Assembly (NCBI RefSeq): GCF_000149955.1
Contig: NC_030986.1
Coordinates: 2,301,886-2,365,885 of the forward strand
DNA: 64,000 nucleotides
Direction: 5' to 3'
Origin: Fusarium oxysporum f. sp. lycopersici 4287
Taxonomy: Eukaryota > Ascomycota > Sordariomycetes > Hypocreales > Nectriaceae
The stretch's first letter is position 1. Every line of letters begins with the position of its first letter. Below the pieces are notes generated by a model. That model did no database searches, was not told where the DNA came from, and saw only the letters and a program-made list of their open reading frames with translations. Below are positions 1 to 12,040 of the stretch, piece by piece. Made by a program: the position numbers and the translations under genes.

Positions 1-1074
1 CATTGACGTCCAATTGACGCAGCCTCAGTCGGAACAACTTATCTCACCCGATTGACATGAAGATGAGTCTGAACTGGAGTGGCTTTGAGGCTGTCATGTT
101 GGTTGGAATACGCCATAGTACATCTGGATAGGGGTCCATGCGTAATCTTTCAATCTGTGTGACCTTTTTGCAGGTGTCTGAGTATGGATGTCTCTCCTGT
201 CACAGGGTCCTCTGCGACCTGTCTCTCGTTCAGCCCATTGTGCCATAGAGTTGATCAAAGAAAGGAAAACCATCTGGTGGTATCCGGGCCGTCCTCATCC
301 TTTTTTATGTTATCCTCAGTCCACCCGCCTACGTGGTTCCTTAGGCGAAGGACACAATCGACAAAGCGTCGATATTCGGGCTCCACAATGAGAAGCTGAT
401 ACCAAAAGCATCCCCGACACAGGCAAGACACGCACAGCAATATCAGGAGGGCTCGGGGAGCAAAGAAGAAGCACACGACAGGACAGGGCCATATCCCTGT
501 TGACTTTTGACTTGCTGTGGCAGTGCAGCCTTCCCAGCTCCCATTCGCTGTAGACGCCAACAGAAGGACATGACAGGTTAGAACTGCGCTGAACCGGGGG
601 CTCCAAGCTCCACTAGGCTGTCCTGCCGACGGACCGCCCCTCCACTTCATGGTGCGCGGTGGCTGCTGGCTGCATCTCTTCTGCCCTCATTTGCATCTCA
701 TCACATCACAATAGCACCAGATTCTCCTTCACCGCACTTGCTCGAAACGGGGAATCTCAGCAGTAACTACCAGCTTCTGCCCCCAAGTTCGAAAACTTTA
801 CCGTTTCGTGCTCAACCACGATTTCGCCTCTCTTCGTTCTTCAACACGCGTCATGGAATTCTCTTCCTTATAATCTCTCTTCCTTCTCTGTTCTCTACTG
901 TTGCTTCTCCTTTACTCAAAGCCAACCGTATAGAGGCCCCCTGCCTCTGCGGCCATGCTGCGATTTTACTCACATTTCAGGGTCCTCTCCATACATTCTC
1001 AAGGAACTTGTTGACAAACGACACGTGAAAAAAATACATATCTCTTCCTCCTTTCGCCCCTTTCTCAATCCATC
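1..1074. other. Upstream region of the first Zn2Cys6 gene
   Basis: No convincing coding sequence; the open stretches here are short and differ in frame. The last 300 bases before the ATG at 1075 are pyrimidine-rich on the plus strand (many CTTCTC/CTCTC runs), which is common in fungal promoters and 5' leaders. A CACGTG palindrome lies at 1022-1027. I see no transposon or RNA gene. Confidence 0.5.
1022..1027. promoter_or_regulatory. CACGTG E-box upstream of Zn2Cys6 gene
   Basis: A perfect CACGTG palindrome lies 48 bases before the ATG at 1075. In fungi this core is bound by bHLH proteins (Cbf1/Pho4 type). A six-base site is expected by chance many times in 64 kb, so only its position close to the start argues for function. 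Confidence 0.2.
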
Positions 1075-2710
1075 ATGCCTCCTCGACGCTCTCACAAAAA
1101 GTCTCGGGCGGGTTGTCGGAGGTGTAAGAATAGGAAGATAAAAGTAGGTCTTATCGATCCTCTGCTAATGCCTCAACGCATCGCACCATATTGCACGCTT
1201 GCCGTTCAAACATAGACATTCTTCGCGTTGGCTTGAATGGCCCCCCCCCAGACTGTTGGTCTTTTTGGACGCCTGGACTGACTCGAAATTCCCATTGGTT
1301 GTAGTGCGACGAGGTTCACCCACGATGTGGTAATTGTGCCAAGCACGGCGTTCCTTGCGATTTCAGCAACCCCGATGTTCTCGAAGAACTTGCCATATCA
1401 ACTAATACCAGTACTGAGAGTATCGGCGCACCTACTCCCTCGCCTGCGCCGACTGTCAACTTCAATTCTGCTCCAAGAACGCCGCTACCACGCCCACGTG
1501 CCCCTTCAAGTCCAGCAAGAGCGCCGCGACCAAACCCTTCCCCTCCCACTTCCGTCTACTCGCAACCTTCGATAAGCTCGTCCACCAACACCATAGACCA
1601 TGGCGAACGAATGCTCGAGCTGCGTTTGATGCATCACTACACCAATGTCACCTCCAAGACGCTCCTGACCAACTCGCCTGCCGCTGAGGATATCTGGCAG
1701 CGTGCCGTCCCACAGATGGCCTTCTCTGGCAATGGCAAGACGTACCTCGCCGACGCCATCTTGTCTGTCGCAGCCCTCCATCTACGCTCCATGTCTCCGA
1801 ATGACAAAGCATTGGTGCGCGCTTCACATGCTTACTCGGCCTCCTCTCTTTCTGCATTCGGGGCGTCGCTAGGCTCCGGCATTACACCCGACAATGCGGA
1901 GCCTCTGTTCCTCACAGCGACGCTAATTGCTTTCCAAGCCAGTGCCTCTCGCATCTTTGTCAAGGACGACGGGGATTCTGCCCCTGGGGATTCAACGAGT
2001 CGATATGTGCCCCCGCTCTCCTGGTTCCATGCTTTTCAGGGCGTCAAGACCGTGGTCGCAAACTCGTGGCAATGGATCCATCACAGCGACATCGTCAAAG
2101 TTGTCATTGATTCGCAACCTGGTTTCCAGCTGAACCTCAACCCGCGCTCGCTGACTCATTCTTCGGCCATATGCTAGAAGGGCTAAACGATGAATTGATG
2201 AACGAAGATCCTCGTTTGCTTTCAACGACCACTCAGGCTTACTCACATGCCGTAAGCGTGCTTAACTGGGCGCATAAAAACTATCACGCAGCTGCCGCGC
2301 TCACATTCCCTGCTACTGTTTCGAAGCGCTACGTTGATCTTGTTGATGCAAGACGTCCCCGTGCTCTCGCCATCCTTGCTTGCTTCTTTGCATTGCTGAA
2401 GCGAATGGATAATGTATGGTGGTTGCAAGATGTGGCTCGCCGAGAGGTCATGGGCCTGGTCAGCTTATTCGAGCCCGGATCTAAGTGGTGGCGGCACCTT
2501 GAGTGGCCAATAAGGATCGCTTTGTTGGACGGCAGCTCTATACCACAAGACATCTGGGGCACGGAGCTCGAAGAGCAAGCACCAGAGCAACAGACTGTTG
2601 GCTCCATGACACAGCACATTGAGATATTTGCTGAGATGTTGCACCAGCATGCACAGCCTCCTATTCCCATTGCAGACGAGGATCTCATAGTTCCTGACTC
2701 ACCTGACTGA
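1075..2710 (+). CDS. Zn(II)2Cys6 fungal transcription factor (Upc2-like layout)
   Basis: Predicted nuclear DNA-binding regulator. Exon 1 (1075-1143) ends inside the zinc cluster; a GTAGGT donor at 1144 and an acceptor ending at 1304 define an intron of 161 nt. The joined cluster has six Cys with spacing C-x2-C-x6-C-x6-C-x2-C-x6-C at residues 14-41, followed by a Ser/Pro-rich linker. The rest matches the fungal-specific trans-acting domain seen in Upc2-like C6 proteins (LLTNSPAAEDIWQ; AILSVAALHLRSM). Length is about 490 residues. Frame 1 runs from 1305 to 2177, but the coding-like C-terminus (SFFGHMLEGLNDEL, then to 2710) is one frame over. A one-base loss at TCG/GCT near 2150 would explain it; a 56-nt intron 2122-2177 with a weak GTTTCC donor is the alternative. 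Targets cannot be read from the sequence. Confidence 0.82.
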
Positions 2711-3629
2711 AGGGTCGTGGCAGCCATGCACAGCCATGATGGCCCTAGGGCTTAGAGCTGGTCTCGCGGCCTTTTCAATATCTTGTTGGTAACCAGCTTC
2801 AGCATGTCGCTGGTCAGCAAGAAATGCTTTCCATCTACAGTCGACAGAAGAGGACGGCCAGCATCACTCCACTTCATGATTCACGACCATTTCCTCACAA
2901 TCGGAACCGGTGATTATATCAAGACGCATCGAGACGAGATGGTCCCAATGATCACTTGTGTAAGAGATCACATGGCACCTTACAGTCCGATTACATTCGC
3001 GGCGCGATAATCTATCGACGAGGGAAAAGCTTAATGTTCGAGATTCTTTGCCAGGCACCCACAGGACTTGGCCATTGTGTTGATCAGCACAATGGCAAGC
3101 CTATCATTGATCACGACTTACGAGTTGAAAGGTTCAGCCAGGCACGGGAAACAGTACAATTAGATCGAACAAGCCCAAGCTTCGCTTGGGCTTATGGTTA
3201 CATTGCTCCATATTGTATACCCAGCACAAGTGTCCAGGTCATCGCTGGAAAGGGGAGCCTTCCACTTTGATCTCGATTTAATTAGTATATAATGTCATTA
3301 CAATAGAGAAATGCGGTTCGGGGCTTTGAATGTAGTCATGCATATGATATCGTTCAGCGAGCGATACTTGTAATAATTGAAACATATAAGGAGCGCTAGC
3401 CTTGCTTCAAGCAGTTGTATTTAGACACTATGGCTGACTTTCAAAGGAGAGATGACAGCATCGGGATCACCATGCCCAGATAAATGACAACAATATCAGA
3501 AACCTCAATTAGACATACGACAGGGCCTGTCATACTTAGGGATGGAACCCAGTAAATCAATTATTGACATAGCCTTTACAAGACCTTTTCCTAGACGCCC
3601 AACTCCGAGCATGCAATGCCGCACATCTA
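2711..3629. other. Intergenic, convergent 3' regions
   Basis: Lies between the stop codon of the Zn2Cys6 gene and the stop codon of rpf2, so it should hold both 3' UTRs. The part from about 3270 to 3540 is AT-rich. Open frames (for example 2956-3270) have no recognisable domain and look accidental. Confidence 0.5.
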
Positions 3630-4640
3630 CTATTGCTTTATCCTCTTGGAGTCCTCCTCTTCAACGACATCCACCGCATCTTCGGCATCCTTTCGACTTC
3701 GCTTCAGACCCTTCATCTTGCGGAGCTGCAGCTCGCTGAGATCCTGCTTGCCCAGATGCACGCGGCCAATCTTGTCACCCATAGAGTCGGTTGTGATGTT
3801 CTTCTTGGTGCGCTCCTCGGTGCCGCGAGGCTTCTTCATGGCCTCCTTGAGCATCGACTCATCGGGCTCCCTGACTCGGCCGACACGGAAATCCATGCGA
3901 GGACCGATCTCCTCAACCTCAACACGGGGAAGACGCTGACCGGATCGCTTGGTATTGATGGTGTAGACTCGCAAGTGGATGGCGGGCTTAACATCACCGT
4001 CGCCAGTGCTATCCTCTGCGCTAATGGAGATGATGTACTGGAGACCCTCGACGTCAATCTTGTCACTGGGCTCGCCCTTGAAGAAATCAAGGAGCATGCT
4101 CTTCGCAAGGGTGAACTCGTTGCTGACAGGGCTCTCAAAAGCAGTACCAGCGAACAGGATCATAGGCCGCAGACCAATGGCGAATTTCTTAGTCTTGAAC
4201 TGAGCAATAGAACGGAAGCTCTCCGGGTCGAGGTAGAGCTCAAGCATGTCAAGGACCTTATAACCGAAAGTGCGAACAAAAGTCAAGGTATGGGGACGCT
4301 TCTTCTGGCTGCTACCAAAAACGAGGAGACTGGCGTCGTTCTTTTCGGAGAAAAACTCGAGCGAGGCGGCGTCGTCAAAGGGATGGATGGCGTTCTTCTT
4401 GGTGAACTTCTTAGCGAGAGGTTGGCGCATCTGATGAAGGTCGTTGAGGGCATCCTGGATGATCTGAGAGCATGTTGTTCCGCGGAGGAAGAGGCACGTC
4501 TTGGGATTCTCGTTTGCCTTTGGTTCGCGCTTCTCGAGGGCTCGCTTTGAGCGCGCATTGCGAGGTTTACTTCATGATTGTTAGTTTATGGGACAATAGT
4601 TGTGGTTGAGAGTCGGCTTGACATACACTTGTCTGAGCAT
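3630..4640 (-). CDS. rpf2: Ribosome biogenesis protein Rpf2 (Brix domain)
   Basis: Nucleolar protein that, in yeast, works with Rrs1 to bring 5S rRNA with Rpl5/Rpl11 into pre-60S particles. The protein is 317 residues, normal for Rpf2. The N-terminus reads VKPRNARSKRALEKREP and is followed by the Brix domain (CLFLRGTTCSQIIQDAL through LHLRVYTI); the Lys/Arg/Glu-rich tail is typical. Exon 1 is only 14 nt (4627-4640, MLRQ plus two bases). A GTATGT donor at 4626 and an AAG acceptor at 4570 remove 57 nt, and exon 2 runs 4569-3630. This start is chosen because an in-frame TGA blocks the main frame just upstream of exon 2 and because the joined N-terminus matches the family. Divergent from pex5. 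Confidence 0.93.
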
Positions 4641-5143
4641 CTTGTAAATTGGGAATAATAGATGTCCTTGAAAAGATCGGTGGTGAGGCTTCAAGGTGGG
4701 AGGTTGGCTTGCAACCTTGGTAGAATAGGAACGAGGAAAAAAAAAGTTCTTATCGATAAAGCCTACACGCTACTCACCGTTCACCGAAAGTAGTGGTCAC
4801 CTTTTGCCTTCTGAGCTCGGTGAGACCCCTGCTCGCTGACTTTGGGCCACCCCGCAGTCACGTGCGGCACAGTTCTCTTCACATTCGGTAAGTACTGCCG
4901 CTAAAGGTAAGAAGACGGCGGAGCCTCGGTATTTTCCCCGCCATAGCGCGGGCATCACTTCGGGTTTCGCTAGCTCATAGTAGGAGTTCAACCCTCTTCC
5001 ATCTGAACTGTAAACTACAACTCATCATATCTTGTCATATCAATAAAGCGCAAACTCATCATCGACTCGAAACCCCCATCATTTCTTTTTGCTTACCGAC
5101 ATACCCGATCACTTAAGACCTATCCTACTGAACGTTAGCCGTC
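4641..5143. promoter_or_regulatory. Bidirectional promoter between rpf2 and pex5
   Basis: The 503 bases between the two ATGs have no coding potential and must contain both promoters. Visible elements are a CACGTG E-box at 4859-4864, a CCTCGG hexamer at 4924-4929, and AT-rich leader sequence close to the pex5 start. Confidence 0.6.
4924..4929 (+). promoter_or_regulatory. CCTCGG, possible FarA/FarB (Ctf1)-type site
   Basis: CCTCGG is the core bound by the Aspergillus FarA/FarB fatty-acid regulators, whose targets include peroxisome and beta-oxidation genes. It lies 215 bases before the pex5 ATG, a fitting context. About 30 copies of any 6-mer are expected by chance on both strands of a window this size, so this is an inference. 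Confidence 0.3.
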
Positions 5144-7125
5144 ATGTCGTTTATGGGTGGCGCTGAATGTTCGACATCTGCGAACCCCCTCAGCCAGCTT
5201 CATAAGCATACTCAGAATGACAGAACACTCCAGCAAGACCGTCTAGTTGGTCGAGGACCTGGAGGACAGCTCAATGGATTTCGAAGCCAGAGCGCCAATG
5301 CGCCCCAGGATGAGGTGCGCCGCCATACAAGGCCGTTGAAGCTATTACTAATACACCAATCTTGATGCTGTAGATGATGAACGGCTTCCTTAATCAAGGC
5401 CCAAGCCTCCAGCAAGAATTCCCCATGCAGCCGGGCCAGATGGGCCCTCTCGGCCCAGCCCAGTCCCATATGCGAGCCAACTCGGCATCACCAACATGGG
5501 CGCACGACTTCAATGGCCAGCCAGCGATGGAATCAGCTTTCCAGGCGCCACCTGCTACGCAATCGCACTTTAACGCTGACGAATTTGCCCGTTTTCAGCA
5601 GCTTAACACACAAGGTTCTTCCGCGAGAGCGAGTCCGATGCAAAGCAACGTTCCTAGCCAGATGAACCAACAAAGACCCATGATGGGCGGCATGATGAAC
5701 CGACCGATGGGCTACACTCCCATGTTCCAGCCTATGTACCAGAACCAACAGCCCATGCACCAACCACAACAGCAGGATCTCAAGGGCAAGGGCCGCCTCG
5801 TGGAGCTCGACGACCACAAGTGGGAGGAGCAGTTCGCCTCGATGGAGCTGCAAGATAGTGATAAGGCTAAGGAACAAGAGGAGGCAAATGCCGCAGAGCA
5901 GGAGCTTAACGAAATGGACAAAGGCTTAACGGCCGAAACTAATGAGTTGGGTGACTTCGAATCTATATGGAGAGGAATACAAGCTGAGACGGCTGCTTCT
6001 AGACAAGACTTTGACCAATTCGATACCGAATGGAGCAACAACATGATGCCCGATTTCGAGGGTATGGGCGACTGGGGCCGCCTCGGGGACCCGGCCGTCG
6101 AAACCTACCTATTCGAACAAGACAACTTCTTTCGCGACGAAAAGAACGCTTTCGAGGAGGGTGTGCGCATCATGAGAGAAGGCGGAAACCTGTCCTTGGC
6201 CGCGCTGGCCTTCGAATCTGCTGTTCAGCAGAATCCCAATCATACCGAGGCGTGGGTTTACCTAGGAACAGCCCAGGCGCAGAATGAGAAAGAGACAGCA
6301 GCCATCAGGGCTCTCGAGCAAGCGCTGAAACTCGACCCCAACAACTTGGCGGCCTTGATGGGCCTGGCCGTATCATACACCAATGAAGGATATGACAGCA
6401 CAGCATATCGAACTCTTGAGAGGTGGTTGTCCGTTAAGTATCCTAACATTCTCGACCCCAAAGATCTACACCCCCCTGCAGAGATGGGTTTCACAGACCG
6501 GCAGCAGCTTCATGACAAGGTGACAAATCTGTTTATCAAGGCGGCCCAGCTGAGCCCTGACGGTGAGCATATGGATCCCGATGTACAAGTAGGCCTTGGA
6601 GTGCTCTTTTATGGCGCAGAGGATTATGACAAAGCAGTGGACTGCTTCCAGTCTGCCCTCCACTCATCAGAGGTTGGTACATCCAACCAACAGGAGCAGC
6701 TTCATCTCCTCTGGAACCGCCTCGGTGCAACTCTTGCCGTCGCTCAATTCCAGCCTTTCTCTTACGGGTATCTTAACGATGAAACTATCATCCTCCTCCA
6801 CGCCCTTGGGATCTCTCAAGAGACACTCCTTTCCAAGCAGCGCGATCACTTCCGATTCCACCACGAGGCTGCCTGTCACTTCCTAGCCGCTCTGGAGATG
6901 CACAAGGCCATTGAAAAGTCGGGCCGGAGCAAGGCGTACGAGATTCTGGGCGATAATGCCTCCGGCGTCGATGAGACACTCGATCGCATGTCGGCGCAAA
7001 ACCGGAGCAGCACCCTATACGATACCCTCCGGCGTGTCTTTACACAGATGGGTCGCCGGGATTTGGCGGAGAAGACCGTTGCCGGTGTCGATCCGGATGT
7101 GTTCAGACCTGAATTTGAGTTTTAG
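5144..7125 (+). CDS. pex5: Peroxisomal targeting signal 1 receptor Pex5
   Basis: Soluble receptor that binds C-terminal SKL-type signals in the cytosol and delivers cargo to the Pex13/Pex14 docking complex. Exon 1 is 5144-5314; a 59-nt intron (GTGCGC donor, ACTAAT branch, TGTAG acceptor) ends at 5373; exon 2 is 5374-7125. The protein is 640 residues. Cys9 in the sequence AECSTSANPL is the position monoubiquitinated in Pex5 for recycling. Docking-type aromatic pentapeptides are WAHDF (about residue 99) and WEEQF (about 207), with more degenerate WRGIQ (about 256) and WSNNM (about 277). TPR repeats that bind PTS1 fill roughly residues 310-590. No residue looks abnormal. The neighbour rpf2 is functionally unrelated. 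Confidence 0.96.
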
Positions 7126-10100
7126 GGCTTCACGTCTTTTGTTTTTGAATGAGTTGACTTACATGAAGAAGCGGTCTGCCTCAAGGAAGTTCGGAGAGGG
7201 CTCAGCAATAGTGCGTTTGCTGTGGGAAATGATTTTGGCCCTAGCTTGGATGTTATATATGAGAGACATGCATGGCTCTGGAAGAATTTGCATCGCAGTG
7301 ATGTTGTCCCTGGAGCAACGATATCATATAGTGTCTAACTACTTCTGCGCTCATTTATCATGCATCAATGTCTACGAATAGTTACGCCAGGCTAACCATA
7401 TACATTGCATCTATGCATCAATTGACGCTAAGAACCTATTTTTATCTCTGCTGTGGAAAAGTGGTCACTGCCGCAAGTGGTTGTGTCGACTAAGATGAAG
7501 GACTTCTTCCATTATCAGCTCTAATCTTGGAGATATGCCCTCATAAGACTTTACCAATCATCTGAAGCGCTCTCGATGCATGAGCTGACACGCTTGAACA
7601 TCTAGCAAGCTATCTTTATGTGCAGGTTAGTCAAAATTGGAGCTTGTGACACATTTTGCACAGTTCAAGGTGAAACCACGATATCGAGAAGCAAAGACAC
7701 TAATAGAGTTGAACCTTGAAGTCTAGACCAGTCTGAAAATATCTACTTTCAATGCAATGATGAACAAATGTTGGAAAGGTCAAAACTTATTTTACCCTTC
7801 CCACTGGCGATTCAACCAGGCGTTTTATTGTTACACCAGATGACTCGCACGATGGCAATGTTAGGACAGCCAGATCATCAACTTATGGATTGAAGGCTAA
7901 TGACATCCAGAACTGGTCGGCGCGGCTTCGATGGCCCCGTGGTCCATCGGTCTATGTCTACCCGAACGGCCACACATCTCGAGTCATTCTATTGAGTGCT
8001 TTACTAACAAGTTAGGCATGGGCGGTGGTGATCTGAGCCATGCGCCTTGGTGAGCATGAGAGTGACATATCGTTATTATTTCCTCGGTATTCCCACCCAA
8101 CTCTCTCTCATCTCCGTTGATTTAGTCTTGTCTTTGTTGCCATTGGTCCTGTTGCCGAGGTAGTGTAGAGGTCAAGTAGCTTTCCGGGAAGAACGATCTG
8201 TCGGGTATCTTCAGATCAATAGGAAGCCAACTCCGTGCCGTCTGTTATTACAGGCCAAATGCACTTTCATGAAGGCTGATGCATGTCTCGCCAGAACGAG
8301 ACGTAACCCATGCAGCCGCTATAGAGCCCACGGCGGCAGCTGGATATCAGACATTGAGCTTCTTCTCCGAGGTGGAGAAATATTTAAGATGCAAGAGGCT
8401 AGAAAGGTCATCCAACAGAATCGGGGCTTGAATACGCAAGGGGAGAAGCGCGCTGGGGCAATGACTGGACCATGTTGCTGGCAAAAGCAAAAAGTATGAG
8501 ACAGGTCTCAGGCACTTGACTGACTTGATTGGGCTGAGCAAGACATCTATGTGACGAACGACAAGAGATGCAACACGCAAAGTCTTGCTCAAATCAGGTT
8601 ATGTGTCGATGGGATGGGTGCTTTGGGAGACAGACCTGTCAAAATAGTGATGCCATGCGATGCATGTTATCTGACTGAGGGTAGCCAAGACGTCGGCCAG
8701 ATCCTGCAGAAAGCTTTGGTCCTCCCTACATTGTCCTTGACAACCCCTCGTCGCCAGGACCTCCAGAAGCAACACATCCTTCACGGTCTCAAAGGCGGCC
8801 ATGAAGCGAGTTATTCAAGTTGTTGAATGTCGGCCCAAACAAGCAAGGCTGACGGTGGCACACGGCTGTCTGGAGATTCCGCTGCGTAACAAGTCTCCTG
8901 CTAGCCAACAAACCTATCCTTTGCCCGACCTTTCTTGAGATGGCACTTTTGGACCTGGACCTTATGACGGGCCATCCACGGGGCTCCCATCATCGGGTAT
9001 TGAGAAACGGAGGGCGTTGAACTAGTCACTTAGTCTAGGGGCCCCAGATTCGATCCAAGCGCCAACATGCTTGATCGAGGTGCAGAAGTGACGATACTAA
9101 AGTTAGTTCATTGCGGACTGACGTGCCTGGGGTGCGACTATGTATTGTACATTGCCTCACTTATCCTCTGGTAGCAGGGTAGTCGACAGCAAGAATTTGA
9201 ACTCCCAAACATGGGTGGTTTACCAACTTCAGTGTGGAACAGGAATTTGAGAAAGGGATGCAGCTGTGGCACTGTCATTGATATGCGAAGTAGCAGCTAA
9301 TATGCTTCCATGTTCCCTGAGCACTTCGCCAATACTTGTGTGAGCACTCATTGTTGCAGCTGACCGCTTATCTGTGTCTCAGCGGCATGTGTTAATTAAA
9401 CTCGGATTGTCCGTCAGACAGGATATTGATTGAGACTGTGGTCTAGCTAAGATCTGAAGTAAACTTCGTTCTGCGACATGGTCTTGCTGGATTCGTGCCA
9501 GTGGAGAAATGCTATCTTGTCGGTCCGTGGCTGTCGTTTCCTGCCGCCATTCACTAGATCGAGGGTTATTTTCTAATAGTGCCCAACAGCATCGTCATCA
9601 AGTATTAATTGATTGAGGGCAGATCTGGTCCTCACCAGTTACAACCCCAGCAATGATGGTGAGCAAGATTGAACGATGGCCTCTAAGGATACTGTACTGC
9701 AAAATATCCACTATCGATAGTTCCAAACTTTGTTCACTTCGTCTGTTTTCGTGAAGTGCCTAGGCTTTACCAGACGGCTGGGTCCAGAGACAGCCTGTGA
9801 ACCCACAAGCATCTGAGAAGAGCCAATGCGAGTGTTCATTGACAAGGAGCAAGGGTATATCGCTTCGACAAAAAGAGGCTTTAGCACGAAGGCCGACTCC
9901 CCGCTATGGATGAATCCAGGCGTTTTGGTACTACAACCCAGAGAGATTGGAGGGACCCTTCATCTGACGATAATTGCTCTAAACTCAGAGCTGAAGGGGC
10001 TCAATATCTCGAGTCTTCCGTAACTAGCCCAGACGAAGCAAAGCGGTGATTCGCCTGTTGCACTGCGCCATACCATTGCACAGGGCTGATATGAGGGGAG

Positions 10101-11539
10101 TGGGACGTGTGATGAAAAATTGTGTGAAAGAGGGACTGGTTGCATGGTCTTCCACGGGTATCACTTTGATCTGTTCATCAGTGACGCAGTGTGTAACTAA
10201 ACAAGCGAGTCGGCGTGATAATGCATGGCCGTACCACTGTTGTCAAGGCAAACAATCGTGGTTTGGCAAATATATTAATCACCGAGCCGGCACTTACCGT
10301 GGTATGTTAATCAAGGCTTCTCACCATGGCGCCGAAAGTCGAGCGTGGTATCTTAGTCGATGTTGAATATGTGCAGGCCATGTTGAACATGTATAGGGGA
10401 TTTGAAGCCCAATGACTGAACAACTAGCAAAAGCTGAAGTTTGCCAAGCACGGATAAGCCATCAGGCCCGCGTTGATGTTTTTGAGCAACCCATGCTGCC
10501 GCAGTATCGACAGATGTCAGTTGCTGGATAATAAAATTTCGGATCTCCATGAAACGTTGTATAGATACCCTGACATGGGAGCCAGACTCACCAATCATGG
10601 CTTACTATCCATCCAATCAGGGGAATTGACTCGTAACAGGGGTTGCTGTGGGACGCATAGTAGAAATAATTTTCAGCTACAGTTTCGCAACCATGAGTCG
10701 GCTGGAAACCCCAAAGTAGAGATCGACAGCTTTTGGCTTACTCGTCGAAAGGACGATAATAAGGATTCCCAGGAGAATGTCCCCGAACGTAGCTGCTGGG
10801 TGCTTGGGCCCTTAGAGTCGGATCTGGCGTTAAAACCACACCAAGAGATTTTGGGCACTCGCTTGATGACCATGGCTCGCGCTGGCCTCGAACTGCGGGG
10901 GTAAATTTGTCTTAAATAGACAAGGGGCGCCATAGTTCAACATTCTCAGTGGTAGGACTTGCGTTGCCGCGTTGCAGAACATACCAGTTTCACCATTGAC
11001 TTCGGGGGTTATATCTGATAGTCCGAGCATAGTATCCGTAATCAACAGTCTGTAAGCGAAGCAAGAGACCGATTCCGACTTGTTGTATGGGACGTCGCAT
11101 AATATGAGTTGTGTAAAAAAGCAATTTCTCTGTGTTTCGCAGCGACTCAGACCAAAAGCGTGTCCCACGGAAGGTCATGATAAAGCGGCAAGGTGCATGA
11201 GCTGAAGCGATAGCGTAAGGAAGGCCAAAGCAATATTTGAGTGAGAAACGTAATTAATATTATCTCATTGTTCAAGTTGAGGATGGAGTTGATAGATGGA
11301 ACTACAACAAAAGGGGACAGGATTGGATGGTCAAGAAACTCCAAATATGGCATACAATGCAAGTGTCATACTTTGTTCATAGGTACCTTATGTTCCTACA
11401 TCGCTGTCGCACCTTCTGAGTCAAAAGGAATACCGATCTCGCACCTACCTAAGGTAATAGGTATTCGGTGTACGAAACAGTTGTATGCATCCTTGCAACT
11501 TCCGTAACAACATTAGTAGGTAGTTATTAGAAACAAAAG
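7126..11539. other. Gene-free stretch, 4.4 kb
   Basis: No open frame here shows a recognisable domain, consistent codon use or a plausible spliced model on either strand. The longest ones (for example 10473-10904 and 8269-8499) lack homology that I can recognise. No tRNA fold, inverted terminal repeat or long direct repeat was seen by eye. Together with the next stretch it forms an 8 kb gap between pex5 and the bHLH gene. Confidence 0.5.
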
Positions 11540-12040
11540 TTCTCTCATACGCTTTCTTGTTCGCATCAACTACCTCGGCGCGACTCTACATCAATATTTG
11601 CACCAGACACGAGGATATTCACGAGCGCTCTTTGTAGGACCAGCCCATCATGCAGTGTCGCTTTAGAAATACCCTTGTCGATTGGCCCGCCTAGCTCGTC
11701 GAGATCAGCGCCCCGAAATCGTACCGGCTAGTCACCAGGGCGGCTAGATCTCTTGGACGCGCCCCGACACGTGCGTGGAGTGTATTAGGGAACAGCAGCG
11801 TTCTCTCTGCAAACGTTGCTAGACACAAGCAGCAATGATTGACGAAGGCTTACAGTGCACAATTATACCCGATTGTTTCATGGTGGTAACGCTTATGAAA
11901 TTTTGGGCATGACAAGTTCTGTGCGTATGCTCTTTGCTTACCATTCTAGGAAAGATCAGCCAGGAAGATATCAGGGTGAACCAACTATCTCGGCCGGGTC
12001 CATGGTCCAATATGACATTCCCAAGGTCCTCTGATCTGCC
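11540..12040 (-). pseudogene. Decayed ankyrin-repeat-like gene fragment
   Basis: Read on the minus strand, 11581-11696 encodes an ankyrin-like segment ending LVNILVSGANIDVES, preceded by DELGGPID. The preceding part continues in another frame from about 11860 down to 11709 (containing RDLAALVTSRYDFGA), with the switch at a GGGG run. Further upstream, 12035-11941 gives a stop-free stretch containing NVILDHGPGRDSW, followed by a GTAAGC donor-like site. A TGA or a further shift follows the ankyrin-like part. No single frame carries the whole, so it reads as a relict with at least one, probably several, frame breaks. The family assignment rests on the GADLDE and SGANIDVES signatures and is an inference. 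Confidence 0.45.

Noticed and set aside
3633..4550. 305-codon plus-strand frame opposite rpf2
   Set aside because: Antisense shadow of a clear Brix-domain gene; no family match.
9030..9070. tRNA-like GATTCGATCC segment
   Set aside because: The T-loop-like string is present, but acceptor, D and anticodon stems cannot be folded around it.
10473..10904. 143-codon plus-strand frame
   Set aside because: No ATG-based gene model with promoter or splice partners and no domain that I can name; the overlapping opposite-strand frames look equally random.
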